From Brevundimonas sp. (lineage in GTDB: Bacteria; Pseudomonadota; Alphaproteobacteria; Caulobacterales; Caulobacteraceae), in NCBI RefSeq assembly GCF_027484365.1, contig NZ_JAIXTC010000018.1, positions 198,277 to 262,276 of the forward strand: a stretch of DNA of 64,000 nt, given 5' to 3'. The position numbers and the translations under genes were made by a program. Positions within the stretch are counted from its first letter, which is position 1. Every line of letters begins with the position of its first letter. Below are positions 25,788-35,329 of the stretch, one piece after another. Under the pieces are notes generated by a model. That model saw nothing but the letters and a program-made list of their open reading frames with translations. It made no database searches and was not told where the DNA came from.

Positions 25788-26938
25788 GCGCCCAACCCGA
25801 GTTCACCCTCCAGGTCCATGACAGTCTCGCGGCCATCGGTCGCGAGGCCTGGGACGCCTGCGCCGCCCCGACCGGCGATCCCTTCGTCAGCTTCGACTTC
25901 CTGAACGCCTGCGAGGCCTCGGGCAGCGCCGTCGCCGGTCAGGGCTGGGGCCCGCGTCACCTGACCCTGATGGGGCCGGACGACAGCGTCCTCGGCTGTA
26001 TGCCCCTCTATCTGAAGGGCCACAGCCAGGGCGAATACGTCTTCGACCACTCCTGGGCCGACGCCTGGCAGCGCGCCGGCGGCCGCTACTATCCGAAGCT
26101 CCTCGGCGCCGTCCCCTTCACCCCCGCCACCGGGCCGCGCTTCCTGCATGCTCCGGGCACGGACGAAGCCACAGTGCGCGCCGCCCTGATCCAGGGCGCC
26201 CTGACCCTGACGGAACGGCTCGGCGTCTCATCGCTGCACGTGAACTTCCCGACCGGGCCCGAATGGTCGGCCATGGGTGAGGCCGGGATGCTTCGTCGCC
26301 AGGACATGCAGTTCATCTGGCGGAACGAGGGCTACCAGACCTTCGACGACTTCCTCGCGGCCCTGTCGTCCAACCGCCGCAAGACCATTCGCCGCGAACG
26401 GCGCGACGCCCGCGCCGACCTCGACATCCGGGTCCTGACCGGCAGCGACATCATCGAAGCGCACTGGGACGCCTTCTTCGACTTCTACCAGGACACGGGC
26501 GCCCGCAAGTGGGGCCGGCCCTATCTGACGCGCGAGTATTTCAGCCTGATCGGCCAGACGATGGCCGACCGTATCGCCCTGGTCATGGCCTTCCGCGACG
26601 GCGCGCCGATCGCCGGGGCCCTGAACTTTATCGGCCGCGACGCCCTCTACGGCCGCCAGTGGGGCGCGCTCGACGAGGTCCCCTTCCTGCATTTCGAGCT
26701 CTGCTACTATCAGGCCATCGAGTTCGCGATTTCGCGCGGCCTGTCGCGCGTCGAGGCGGGCGCGCAAGGGGAGCACAAGATCGCGCGCGGCTACCTGCCC
26801 TCCCCCGTCTATTCCGCCCATTACATCGCCGACCCCGCATTGAGGAGCCCTGTGGCGCGGTATCTGGAGCAGGAACGCGCAGGGGTGGAGGCGGAGATGG
26901 TGGCGATGACAACAGACCTGTCGCCGTATCGGGGGTGA
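25784..26938 (+). CDS. GNAT-fold acyltransferase, DUF482/FemAB-like family
   Basis: 384 aa starting with GTG 25784 inside the RidA stop. Blocks GDPFVSFDFLNACEASGS, LGCMPLYLKGHSQGEYVFD, FLAALSSNRRKTIRRERR and the C-terminal EAGAQGEHKIARGYLPSPVYS are characteristic of the DUF482 family, which is annotated as GNAT/peptidoglycan biosynthesis-like. Two GNAT folds are expected, as in FemAB proteins. Substrate unknown. Coupled to RidA. Confidence 0.87.
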   Translation: MSAQPEFTLQVHDSLAAIGREAWDACAAPTGDPFVSFDFLNACEASGSAVAGQGWGPRHLTLMGPDDSVLGCMPLYLKGHSQGEYVFDHSWADAWQRAGGRYYPKLLGAVPFTPATGPRFLHAPGTDEATVRAALIQGALTLTERLGVSSLHVNFPTGPEWSAMGEAGMLRRQDMQFIWRNEGYQTFDDFLAALSSNRRKTIRRERRDARADLDIRVLTGSDIIEAHWDAFFDFYQDTGARKWGRPYLTREYFSLIGQTMADRIALVMAFRDGAPIAGALNFIGRDALYGRQWGALDEVPFLHFELCYYQAIEFAISRGLSRVEAGAQGEHKIARGYLPSPVYSAHYIADPALRSPVARYLEQERAGVEAEMVAMTTDLSPYRG

Positions 26939-26947
26939 CGGCTCTTC

Positions 26948-27949
26948 CTAGTCAGCCTCATCCTCGCCCGCCTGCTGTCCCCGCACGATACGAGCCATGC
27001 CCGTGGCGACCTCGCCGAGGCGGGAACGGGGGCTTTCGTCGGTCTGTTCGGCGGAATACAGGCCACGCAGGAAGGCCCGGTCCCAGTCGGTCAGACCCGG
27101 CGGCGGACTGCCCCCATCCGAGAACAGGCTCAGGATCGTGTCATAGGGACCGGGATCGAGCGCCGGATCGATCTGGGCCAGGCTGATGAGCGCCAGATAG
27201 TCCGCCAGCGCCCCCAGATCGACGCCCGCCACCCGGTCGATGTCGACGATGATGATCACCTGGGACAGGTCGTCACGAACAGGGTTGCGGATTCGGGAAG
27301 CGCCGTCGGTGATGGCCTGCGGGCCGAAATCCGATGGCCGGCGGAGCTCTGGCCCCGCAGAGAATGGAGCCTGCCCGGGAAGCCGGGAAACCACACGACC
27401 CGTGCCGGAGTTGATCGGAATGCTGGACTGCCACCAGCGGACGGGTCTGTCGGAGGTCTGAAACGCCTCAAGCGCCTCATCGCCAAGGTCTGTGCCTGAA
27501 ACGCCGATCCGAAACTGCCGTCCTCGGGCCTCCACAAGATCGCGCGCTGCGGCGTCCGCATCGCTGGCGAAGACGATGAAGACGCGTGGCTCACAGCGGG
27601 GCCGCCCGGGAGTCAGGCCGACGCTTTCGACCACCGTTGAGATCCGGTCGATGACGAATTCCGCCGCGTTCCGCTCCAGATTGCCTACCCCGATACAGAC
27701 GGTTCGATACCAGGTCGCCGCCCCTCGACCCCGAGCCGGAGCCGCAATCCGGTCGATGAAGTCCGTGGTGGCCTCGGCGAGCGGCCGCCCTTCGACCACA
27801 ACGTCCTCAAGCAGGTCCGGTGCTGGCTCAGCGGTCTCGTCCGCCTGACCGGTTCGTGCCTGAACCGGCGGCACCTCCTGCACCGTCTCACGCGACGGCG
27901 GGGGAATCGGCGCAGTGGCCAGCAGCACGACGAGCAAAGCGGTCAGCAT
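26948..27949 (-). CDS. Exported hypothetical protein
   Basis: 333 aa, with a signal-like N-terminus (MLTALLVVLLATAPIPPP) and CCTGAGGAAACC before the ATG. After a Pro/Glu linker there is a folded domain with two Cys (RTVCIG, RPRCEP), blocks FVIDRISTVVESVGL and PRVFIVFASD, and QVIIIVDIDRVAGVDLGALADYLALI. The C-terminus has FLRGLYSAEQTDESPRSRLG. There is a vague resemblance to DUF2927-type proteins, which I cannot confirm. It converges with the GNAT gene. Confidence 0.65.
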   Translation of the reverse strand: MLTALLVVLLATAPIPPPSRETVQEVPPVQARTGQADETAEPAPDLLEDVVVEGRPLAEATTDFIDRIAAPARGRGAATWYRTVCIGVGNLERNAAEFVIDRISTVVESVGLTPGRPRCEPRVFIVFASDADAAARDLVEARGRQFRIGVSGTDLGDEALEAFQTSDRPVRWWQSSIPINSGTGRVVSRLPGQAPFSAGPELRRPSDFGPQAITDGASRIRNPVRDDLSQVIIIVDIDRVAGVDLGALADYLALISLAQIDPALDPGPYDTILSLFSDGGSPPPGLTDWDRAFLRGLYSAEQTDESPRSRLGEVATGMARIVRGQQAGEDEAD

Positions 27950-28194
27950 GGCGGTTTCCTCAGGCCCGGTTGCGTGGCTTGGTAGCGGCCAGCCCCGTTA
28001 AATCGAGGGCGAATCAGCCACGCCGCCGCTGGCGATATCTTCGGCAAACAGAACTCTCAGGCAGCAGGTCAAAAGTCTCCCGTTCAACACGAAAGCAGTG
28101 ATCCCTATCCTGCGGTTGAGATGCAAGCAGAACCGCCATGCGGGCAATCACTTTTTTTCCTACTACCCCTGGTCGTCTTGATAATGGTTCCCTC

Positions 28195-28221
28195 CCATCG
28201 ACAGCATCCCGCTGTCGATGG
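28195..28221 (+). promoter_or_regulatory. Perfect hairpin abutting the ribosome binding site
   Basis: CCATCGACAGC (28195-28205) and GCTGTCGATGG (28211-28221) form an 11-bp perfect stem with loop ATCCC. The last G pair belongs to the GGAGA Shine-Dalgarno of the gene at 28231. It may control translation of that gene or be a repressor site. The preceding 230 bp (27950-28194) hold a T7 run near 28152 and nothing else I can name. Confidence 0.5.
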
Positions 28222-28230
28222 AGAAACACC

Positions 28231-28404
28231 ATGCTGAAGAAGATCATGCTAGGGCTGGTCGTCGCCACTGCTTTGATGCCCGTCTCGGTCCAGGCTAGGT
28301 CCCCCGACCCTACCTATTGTCTGATCATTGCAGGCTGCTTCTGGAATGGCGCTGAATGGGTGTGCGCCGACCCTGCTCTCTACGCCGATTGCGTCGAACC
28401 ATAG
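28231..28404 (+). CDS. Small exported Cys-containing protein
   Basis: 57 aa from ATG 28231 (MLKKIMLGLVVATALMPVSVQA), a clear signal peptide with GGAGAAACACC upstream. The mature part is about 35 aa with four Cys in CLIIAGC, VCADP and DCVEP, enough for two disulfides. No family recognised; possibly a small periplasmic or secreted peptide. An in-frame extension upstream to 28138 lacks signal-peptide logic. Confidence 0.6.
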   Translation: MLKKIMLGLVVATALMPVSVQARSPDPTYCLIIAGCFWNGAEWVCADPALYADCVEP

Positions 28405-28542
28405 GCTTGCCTCGGACAGTTGTCTCGGCTGCCGCCCGGTCGAATGGTCGAGCGGCAGCACTTCTGCACATTCCCTACTTCACCGGACGCCGGCAAAGGC
28501 CAGGGTCCAGAAGGCAGACACGGTAAAGTGGTGCAACAGACG

Positions 28543-28699
28543 CTATGCCAAATCCCCGGCTTCTGAAGTCATGATCTCGACCCAAGCCTCGAGAGATCGG
28601 CCGGTCCGGGTCTCGAAATACGCCTTCACCGTGGCGAACCATTTCGCCTGACGCTCGGTCAGTTGGGGGCGGGTTTCACAGGCGTCCTCGCAATTGAAA
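28543..28699 (-). pseudogene. Fragment of a DUF4287-like protein
   Basis: On the minus strand an uninterrupted segment of about 50 codons reads [20 protein letters not shown] then GRSLEAWVEIMTSEAGDLA and a TAG stop at 28543-28545. The pattern KWFAxVxxxxExxTGRSLExWV resembles proteins with a DUF4287 N-terminal domain, but the chain stops where such proteins continue, and there is no convincing start codon upstream; the frame runs back into the terminator hairpin. I read it as a decayed remnant. Confidence 0.4.
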
Positions 28700-28700
28700 A

Positions 28701-28724
28701 CGGCCGGGACTTCCGCCCCGGCCG
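28701..28724 (-). terminator. Rho-independent terminator of the gene at 28742
   Basis: CGGCCGGG (complement of 28717-28724) and CCCGGCCG (complement of 28701-28708) form a perfect 8-bp stem with an 8-nt loop, followed on the minus strand by TTTTC. Lies 18 bp after the stop of the exported protein gene. Confidence 0.8.
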
Positions 28725-28741
28725 TCGTCCAAAGTCCAGCC

Positions 28742-29083
28742 TCAGCCGAGGGTCAGGGTCTCGCCGTTGACCGCGCAGAAGTCGACTCCCATGACGACCA
28801 GGTCAGGGGTGTCGTCGTTGAACACGACCTTGATGTCGTATTCGCAGTCTTCCAGACCGTCGTTGATCGTGACGTGCACGCTCTCACCGCTGCCGACGAC
28901 TTCGCTGCCCAGGATGTCTTCTTCCCAGTCATTCGTGGAAGGCACGGAGATGAAGATCTGGACGACGACGCCGTCGGTGGTGTTGGCCAGGGTAAAGTCC
29001 AGCGGACCGGTCTGGGCCGAGGCGCTGGAGGCGACGAAGGTGAAGGCGAGCGCAGCGGCCGCCGACAGAAGCTTGATGGACAT
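28742..29083 (-). CDS. Exported hypothetical protein, 113 aa
   Basis: Start at ATG 29083 with GGGGAGACC upstream. Signal peptide [24 protein letters not shown], then a compact acidic beta-rich domain of about 90 aa: [20 protein letters not shown] and [18 protein letters not shown], with two Cys. The layout (TLxNxTG..I..lyiS....DW..D.LG...l..G.s..v) resembles small periplasmic domains often annotated as argininosuccinate-lyase-like or hypothetical, so function is unknown. It has its own terminator. Confidence 0.72.
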   Translation of the reverse strand: MSIKLLSAAAALAFTFVASSASAQTGPLDFTLANTTDGVVVQIFISVPSTNDWEEDILGSEVVGSGESVHVTINDGLEDCEYDIKVVFNDDTPDLVVMGVDFCAVNGETLTLG

Positions 29084-29203
29084 GATCAGGTCTCCCCAGG
29101 CCCGACGCGGACCTTGGGGCATACCGCTACACCGGTTTTCGCCGGGAGCAAGACATGTGATCTGACGACCTCGCAGGCTTTAGGCGCTAGGATCACGAAT
29201 CCC

Positions 29204-31060
<1,857 letters not shown>

Positions 31061-31078
31061 GGGGGCGGGCCGACGAGA

Positions 31079-31669
31079 CTAGGGCTGCAGCGTCCTGATC
31101 GACGGCAAGAATGCACCAATCAGTGCGGTGATGGACCGTCCAGGCTCGAAGCGGAGCCGCAGCGCGAGGGCGTCGGCAAGGGTCAGATAAAGGGATGCAA
31201 ACGCAGCCAGATCGGCATCGGTGCCAAGCCGTCCAGCGGCCTGGTGCGATGCCAGGGCGGCGACCAGGGCCGTGTGCAGCGCCTGCTCGTCTTCCTGAAG
31301 GACGGCGGCGACGCGGGGATTGCGACAGGCTTCGGCGGCGACCTCGGTGACGAGGTCGATATAGCCCGGTTCGCCCGCAACATTGACCATGTCCACCAGA
31401 AGGCTTTCGAGGCCGGCAACCGGATCTGCGATGTCCACCAGAGCTGCGATCTTGGCCAGCAAGGGCGCTCGATCGATGGTGGCCGCTGCTGCAATGAGCG
31501 CCGCCTTGTCCTCAAAATAGCGATACAGCAGACCCATGCTCACGCCCGCCTCACGCGCCACGTCCTGCATGCTGGCGCCGTGAAATCCCTTGGCCAGAAA
31601 CACGCGTGCGGCTGCTGAGGCGATCTCGCCCGATCGACGTCGGTGAAGGTCGGGGTCAGCAGTACGCAA
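31079..31669 (-). CDS. TetR/AcrR-family transcriptional regulator
   Basis: 196 aa. HTH domain at the N-terminus: AARVFLAKGFHGASMQDVAR and EAGVSMGLLYRYFEDKAALI. The C-terminal ligand domain is variable. I chose TTG 31669 because GGAGAA lies 5 nt upstream; a GTG at 31714 would add 15 residues whose codons coincide with an operator-like sequence. Divergent from the fatty acid hydroxylase gene, with two TGARCG-type palindromes between, so it very likely represses that operon and itself. Confidence 0.88.
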   Translation of the reverse strand: MRTADPDLHRRRSGEIASAAARVFLAKGFHGASMQDVAREAGVSMGLLYRYFEDKAALIAAAATIDRAPLLAKIAALVDIADPVAGLESLLVDMVNVAGEPGYIDLVTEVAAEACRNPRVAAVLQEDEQALHTALVAALASHQAAGRLGTDADLAAFASLYLTLADALALRLRFEPGRSITALIGAFLPSIRTLQP

Positions 31670-31686
31670 GACAGTTCTCCATTTAT

Positions 31687-31748
31687 TGAACGAACGCTCA
31701 CTTTCTGTTGACACGCATTATTCCACACGTCAAAACGTGAGCGCTCAC
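31687..31748. promoter_or_regulatory. Divergent promoter region with two TetR-type operators
   Basis: Operator 1 is TGAACGAACGCTCA (31687-31700), of form TGARCG-NN-CGYTCA. Operator 2 is GTGAGCGCTCAC (31737-31748), a perfect palindrome with the same half-site. Between them are a TTGACA box on the plus strand (31708-31713) and TTGACG on the minus strand (31728-31733), plausible -35 elements for the two directions; the -10 elements are not clear. Confidence 0.6.
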
Positions 31749-31766
31749 TCATTGAAAGGTACAGAC

Positions 31767-32597
31767 GTGACGGTCATTTCCTTGTTCGAAGCCATGGCCG
31801 CAGCGCTGTCTGCGGCCATCCTGATCATGCTGCCGATCGAGCTGTGGTCGCGCCGGCGGTCTCTCAACATCGCGGCCCTCAAAGAAATGGCAGCCAGCGC
31901 AGGGGTCCTGCTGCCCGCCCTGGCCACCAGCGGTCTGGTGCTCGCCTTCGTCTCCGCGCTCATGACCACGGCCGATGCCCTGACGCCCTGGCGCATTCCC
32001 ACGACATGGTGGAGCGCCCTGCTATGCCTGCTGCTGGTCGACTTCCTGTTCTACTGGGATCACCGCATCGCCCACCGGGTCCGCTCAATCTGGGCCGTGT
32101 CCCACTCGGTGCATCATTCGTCGCATCAGTTCGACCAGACGACCGGGCTGAGGGTGTCATTCACGGACGGATTCATCTCGCCGTGGTTCTACCTGCCGGC
32201 CGTGCTGACCGGCTTTGATCCGTTGTTGGTGGCGGCCTCTTTCGGAGTGATGGTGGGCTATCAGCAGTGGCTTCACACCGAGACGATCGGACGGCTGGGC
32301 TGGTTTGACCGGGTGTTCAACTCTCCGGCCAATCACCGCGTCCACCACGGCTCGCAGGATCATTATCTCGACAAAAACTACGGCGGTATTCTGATCGTCT
32401 GGGACCGGCTGTTCGGCACCTGGGAACCGGAGGGCGAACAGCCGGTCTATGGCCTGACGACGCCCATCGGCTCCTCCCACCTGTGGACGGTCCATACCGC
32501 CGAGATCGGGACCCTGTGGCGGGATCTGAAGGCGGCCGGCTCGTGGCGGGACCGCCTGCGTCTGCTGCTCGCCCCGCCCGGAACGGTGGCGCCATGA
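31767..32597 (+). CDS. Sterol desaturase / fatty acid hydroxylase family membrane protein
   Basis: 276 aa from GTG 31767 with GAAAGG upstream. About four membrane helices. The di-iron histidine boxes are present: HRIAH, HSVHHSSH and NHRVHHGSQDHYLDKNYGG. The family hydroxylates or desaturates lipids (sterols, fatty acids, carotenoids); the substrate here is unknown. Coupled to the ABC six-TM gene by ATGA overlap and preceded by twin operators facing a TetR gene, so expression is probably induced by a lipid or xenobiotic ligand. Confidence 0.88.
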   Translation: MTVISLFEAMAAALSAAILIMLPIELWSRRRSLNIAALKEMAASAGVLLPALATSGLVLAFVSALMTTADALTPWRIPTTWWSALLCLLLVDFLFYWDHRIAHRVRSIWAVSHSVHHSSHQFDQTTGLRVSFTDGFISPWFYLPAVLTGFDPLLVAASFGVMVGYQQWLHTETIGRLGWFDRVFNSPANHRVHHGSQDHYLDKNYGGILIVWDRLFGTWEPEGEQPVYGLTTPIGSSHLWTVHTAEIGTLWRDLKAAGSWRDRLRLLLAPPGTVAP

Positions 32598-33436
32598 CGG
32601 CATCCTCGCTGACCCTTTTCTGGCCCGAGCGGCTGAGGGTCCTGCTCGCCTATGGTCTGCTGCTGATCGAGGAGATCTCGCTTCTCGCCCTGCCGGCCCT
32701 CATCGGCCTGACGATCGATCGGCTGCTGGCCTCGGACCGGAGCGGCCTGTTCCTGCTGGCCGGAGGGGTCGCGGCCGTCCTGCTGTGCGGGGCCCTGCGC
32801 CGCTTCTATGACACCCGGGTGTTCGCCACAGCCGAACAGCGGCTGTCGCAGGCTGTGATGTCGGCGCCCGACCCGCCGGGTGTGAAGGTCGCCCGGCTGC
32901 GTCAGGTCCATGAGGTCGTCCAGACCTATGAACGCAGCGTGCCCGAAGGCCTTGCCGCCGTCACGGCGGGCGTCGGCTCACTGCTCGTTTCCGCCTTGTA
33001 CGACTGGAGGGTGGGCCTTGGGGCGCTTGTCGCGACTGTAGCCCTCATCGGCATGGACAGGCTTTATGCCGGCAAGGTCGAGCGGCTGAACACCGCCCTG
33101 AATGACCGGACCGAGTGTGAGCTTGATGTGCTGAACCAGTCCCGGCCGGGGAGCCTGCGCGCTCATCTGACGGAGCGGCGCGGATTGCGGGTGGCGCGCT
33201 CGGATGCAGAAATCGGGGTCTATCTGCTGAACTGGATTGTGCTTCTGGCGCTGATCGTCGGCACGTTGGCGCTGATTGCAACGCCCGGCGTCACACCGGG
33301 CGCCGTCTTCGCCCAACTCTCCTACATCCTTGCCTTCGCCGAGAGCTGGAACCGCTGGCCCCTGCTGACCGAGAGGCTGTCACATGCGCGGGACGTAACG
33401 CGTCGTCTGCAGAGCTGTTTGCAGGCGGACGGTTGA
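32594..33436 (+). CDS. ABC transporter six-TM domain protein without ATPase
   Basis: 280 aa, five or six membrane helices (LLAYGLLLIEEISLLALPAL; LFLLAGGVAAVLLCGAL; LNWIVLLALIVGTLALIA). The fold resembles the ABC exporter membrane domain (ABC_membrane_3 family) with the segment RLRQVHEVVQTYERSVPEG and QLSYILAFAESWNRWP, but there is no Walker A, signature motif or Walker B, and no separate ATPase gene adjoins. Starts within the hydroxylase stop (ATGA). Function unknown; may act with the hydroxylase in the membrane. Confidence 0.8.
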   Translation: MTASSLTLFWPERLRVLLAYGLLLIEEISLLALPALIGLTIDRLLASDRSGLFLLAGGVAAVLLCGALRRFYDTRVFATAEQRLSQAVMSAPDPPGVKVARLRQVHEVVQTYERSVPEGLAAVTAGVGSLLVSALYDWRVGLGALVATVALIGMDRLYAGKVERLNTALNDRTECELDVLNQSRPGSLRAHLTERRGLRVARSDAEIGVYLLNWIVLLALIVGTLALIATPGVTPGAVFAQLSYILAFAESWNRWPLLTERLSHARDVTRRLQSCLQADG

Positions 33437-33492
33437 GGCCACTGCCGCAGACCGACCTTTGCCGACAGCCTGGCGATGCCCTATCTCCCCTC

Positions 33493-33960
33493 ATGCCCTC
33501 CGTACTGTTCGTCTGCCTCGGCAACATCTGTCGCTCGCCCCTCGCCGAGGCCGCCCTGCGCGCCGAGGCCGCGCGGCTGGGGCTCGACCTGATCGTGGAC
33601 TCGGCGGGAACCGGCGACTGGCATGTCGGCGATCCGCCCGACCCCCGCGCCCGCGCGGTCGCCGCCCGCCACGGCATCGACATCTCGGGATATCAGGGCC
33701 GGCAGGTGAAGGCGGCGGATTTCCGCCGCTTCACCCATATCGTCGCGCTCGATCACGACAATCTCGCCAACCTCCGCAGGCTGGCCCCGGCCGGCGCGGT
33801 CGCGGAGCTCAGCCTGCTTCTGGACCATGTGCCGGGTCGCGAGGGCCAGCCGGTGACGGATCCCTATTTCGGCGACGACGACGGTTTCGACGTCACCTGG
33901 GCCGAGGTCACGGCCGCGGCGTCGGGGCTGGCTCAGGCGCTGAGAACCCGCTTGCCGTAG
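33493..33960 (+). CDS. Low-molecular-weight protein tyrosine phosphatase
   Basis: 155 aa from ATG 33493. P-loop at the N-terminus VLFVCLGNICRSP (C-x5-R-S) and the general acid Asp in VTDPYFGDDDGFD. Typical length. Hydrolyses phosphotyrosine or related phosphomonoesters, often linked to exopolysaccharide kinases or arsenate-type chemistry elsewhere; no partner kinase here. Its 3' end overlaps the convergent MerR gene by 28 bp. Confidence 0.92.
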   Translation: MPSVLFVCLGNICRSPLAEAALRAEAARLGLDLIVDSAGTGDWHVGDPPDPRARAVAARHGIDISGYQGRQVKAADFRRFTHIVALDHDNLANLRRLAPAGAVAELSLLLDHVPGREGQPVTDPYFGDDDGFDVTWAEVTAAASGLAQALRTRLP

Positions 33961-34727
33961 GCTGCCATCGCATTCGCCATCCATTCCGCCAGACCCGGGC
34001 GGATGCTTTCGTAGCGTGCGCGGAAATCCGGGTTCTCCACATACAGTCGCCCCAGCCCCGCATAGGCCTCCGCCGTCGGGCCCATCTTCCAGGTTCGTGC
34101 GACCCAGGCGTGGTGTCGCTGGAGCAGCGGGTCCAGCGCCGGATCGTCCGGGCCCGCCCCCTCCGCCATCGCCCGGGCGAAATCGGCCTCCATCCCCGCG
34201 ACCTCCGCCATCCAGTCCTGCCGCTCATCGGTCGACATGGCCGCCATCGCCGCCTTCCCGGCGTCGATCCGGTCCTGGGCGGGCCGGCCGTATCTCTCGA
34301 CGATCCAGGCCTCGTAGCCGGCCTGTTTCTCAGGGCTGAAGCCCTCGTACAGTTGCTTGTCCATAATGGTCTCTCGTCCTTCCAGTTCGGCGATCGTGCG
34401 GTCGATCGTCCGGGCCAGACGGCGATAGCGGTCCGCTTCCTGTTCCAGCCGCGCCCTCTGCTCGCGCAGAGCCGTCAACCGGTCCGGGTCTCCGGCGTCC
34501 AGCAGGGCCGGGATATCGCTGAGGGCGACCCCGAACTCCCGATGAATCAGGATCTGCTGCAACCGCAGCAGTTCCGTTCGCCCATAGTAGCGGTATCCAT
34601 TCTCGCCGACCGTCGCGGGCTTCAGCAATCCGATGGCGTCATAGTGGTGCAGCGTCCGGACCGAGGTCCCGGACAGCCTGGCCAGCTGGCTGACGGTATG
34701 GATCGTGTGGCGCGCGTCGTTCCGCAT
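33933..34727 (-). CDS. MerR-family regulator with TipAS-like drug-sensing domain
   Basis: 264 aa. N-terminal MerR wHTH: TVSQLARLSGTSVRTLHHYD and GLLKPATVGENGYRYYG, then a coiled coil (about residues 80-115) and a TipAS-type C-terminal domain (YEGFSPEKQAGYEAWIVERY to AYAGLGRLYVENPDFRARYE). In Streptomyces TipA this domain binds thiopeptides. A second start is possible at ATG 34364 behind GGACGAGAG, which would yield a 143-aa TipAS-only product. No obvious target gene is adjacent; it may autoregulate. Confidence 0.9.
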   Translation of the reverse strand: MRNDARHTIHTVSQLARLSGTSVRTLHHYDAIGLLKPATVGENGYRYYGRTELLRLQQILIHREFGVALSDIPALLDAGDPDRLTALREQRARLEQEADRYRRLARTIDRTIAELEGRETIMDKQLYEGFSPEKQAGYEAWIVERYGRPAQDRIDAGKAAMAAMSTDERQDWMAEVAGMEADFARAMAEGAGPDDPALDPLLQRHHAWVARTWKMGPTAEAYAGLGRLYVENPDFRARYESIRPGLAEWMANAMAAYGKRVLSA

Positions 34728-34761
34728 GGACAGACCTATGGGGCATCACGCGGCGTGAGGG

Positions 34762-35328
34762 TCAAGCGCTCCGTTTGAGGAAAAGCACCCGGGCCGCGCC
34801 GTAGTCGCGCGCGTCCAGCCGGTCATAGCCGGGCGTGTCGATCTCCGGCTCGTCGGAGCAGCGTTCAAAGACCACCAGGCCCCCGGGCTTGAGCCAGTTT
34901 CCTTCGATCAGTCGCTGAAGGGATTGCTCGCCCATCCCCTTGCCGTAAGGCGGATCGAGGAAGGCGATGTCGAACGCCTCACCGTCCGAGCCAGGCCGTA
35001 CGCCGAGGTCCGTGGCGCTGCGCCGATGCACGCGCGTCGCCCCCATCACCCCATAGGCGTCAGCGTTCTCGCGAATGGCCCCGCGCGCCGCCTCGTCGGT
35101 CTCGACGAACAGGGCGAAGGCCGCGCCCCGGCTCATGGCCTCGAAGCCCAGAGCCCCCGATCCGGCGAACAGATCCATGATCCGCGCACCCTGAAGGGGC
35201 TCGGCCCAGGCCGCATGTTCCAGCACGTTGAACACAGCCTGCCGCGCGCGATCCGAGGTCGGACGCGTGCCCTGTCCTTCCGGCGCCACGATGGCCCGGC
35301 CCTTCAGTTTTCCGGCGACAATTCTCAA
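34762..35328 (-). CDS. rsmD: 16S rRNA (guanine(966)-N(2))-methyltransferase RsmD
   Basis: 188 aa from TTG 35328. RIVAGKLKGRAI and GTRPTSDRARQAVFNVLEH at the N-terminus, SAM motif MDLFAGSGALGFEAMSRGA, and the catalytic DPPYGKG. Methylates G966 of 16S rRNA. It starts 1 bp beyond the TMEM175-like gene stop, so translation is coupled. Common partners (a pseudouridine synthase and coaD) are partly present: the RluB-type gene lies at 36989-38557. Confidence 0.93.
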   Translation of the reverse strand: MRIVAGKLKGRAIVAPEGQGTRPTSDRARQAVFNVLEHAAWAEPLQGARIMDLFAGSGALGFEAMSRGAAFALFVETDEAARGAIRENADAYGVMGATRVHRRSATDLGVRPGSDGEAFDIAFLDPPYGKGMGEQSLQRLIEGNWLKPGGLVVFERCSDEPEIDTPGYDRLDARDYGAARVLFLKRSA

Positions 35329-35329
35329 T

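Larger units (their letters stand above)
28405..28741. other. Gene-poor 337-bp region
   Basis: Between the small Cys protein and the minus-strand gene at 28742. The first 138 bp (28405-28542) show no supported feature. The rest contains a gene fragment (28543-28699) and a terminator (28701-28724). Confidence 0.5.

Noticed and set aside
28694..29203. Upstream extension of mutL
   Set aside because: Crosses the divergent exported-protein gene; MutL families start at the MPIRRLPPE motif.
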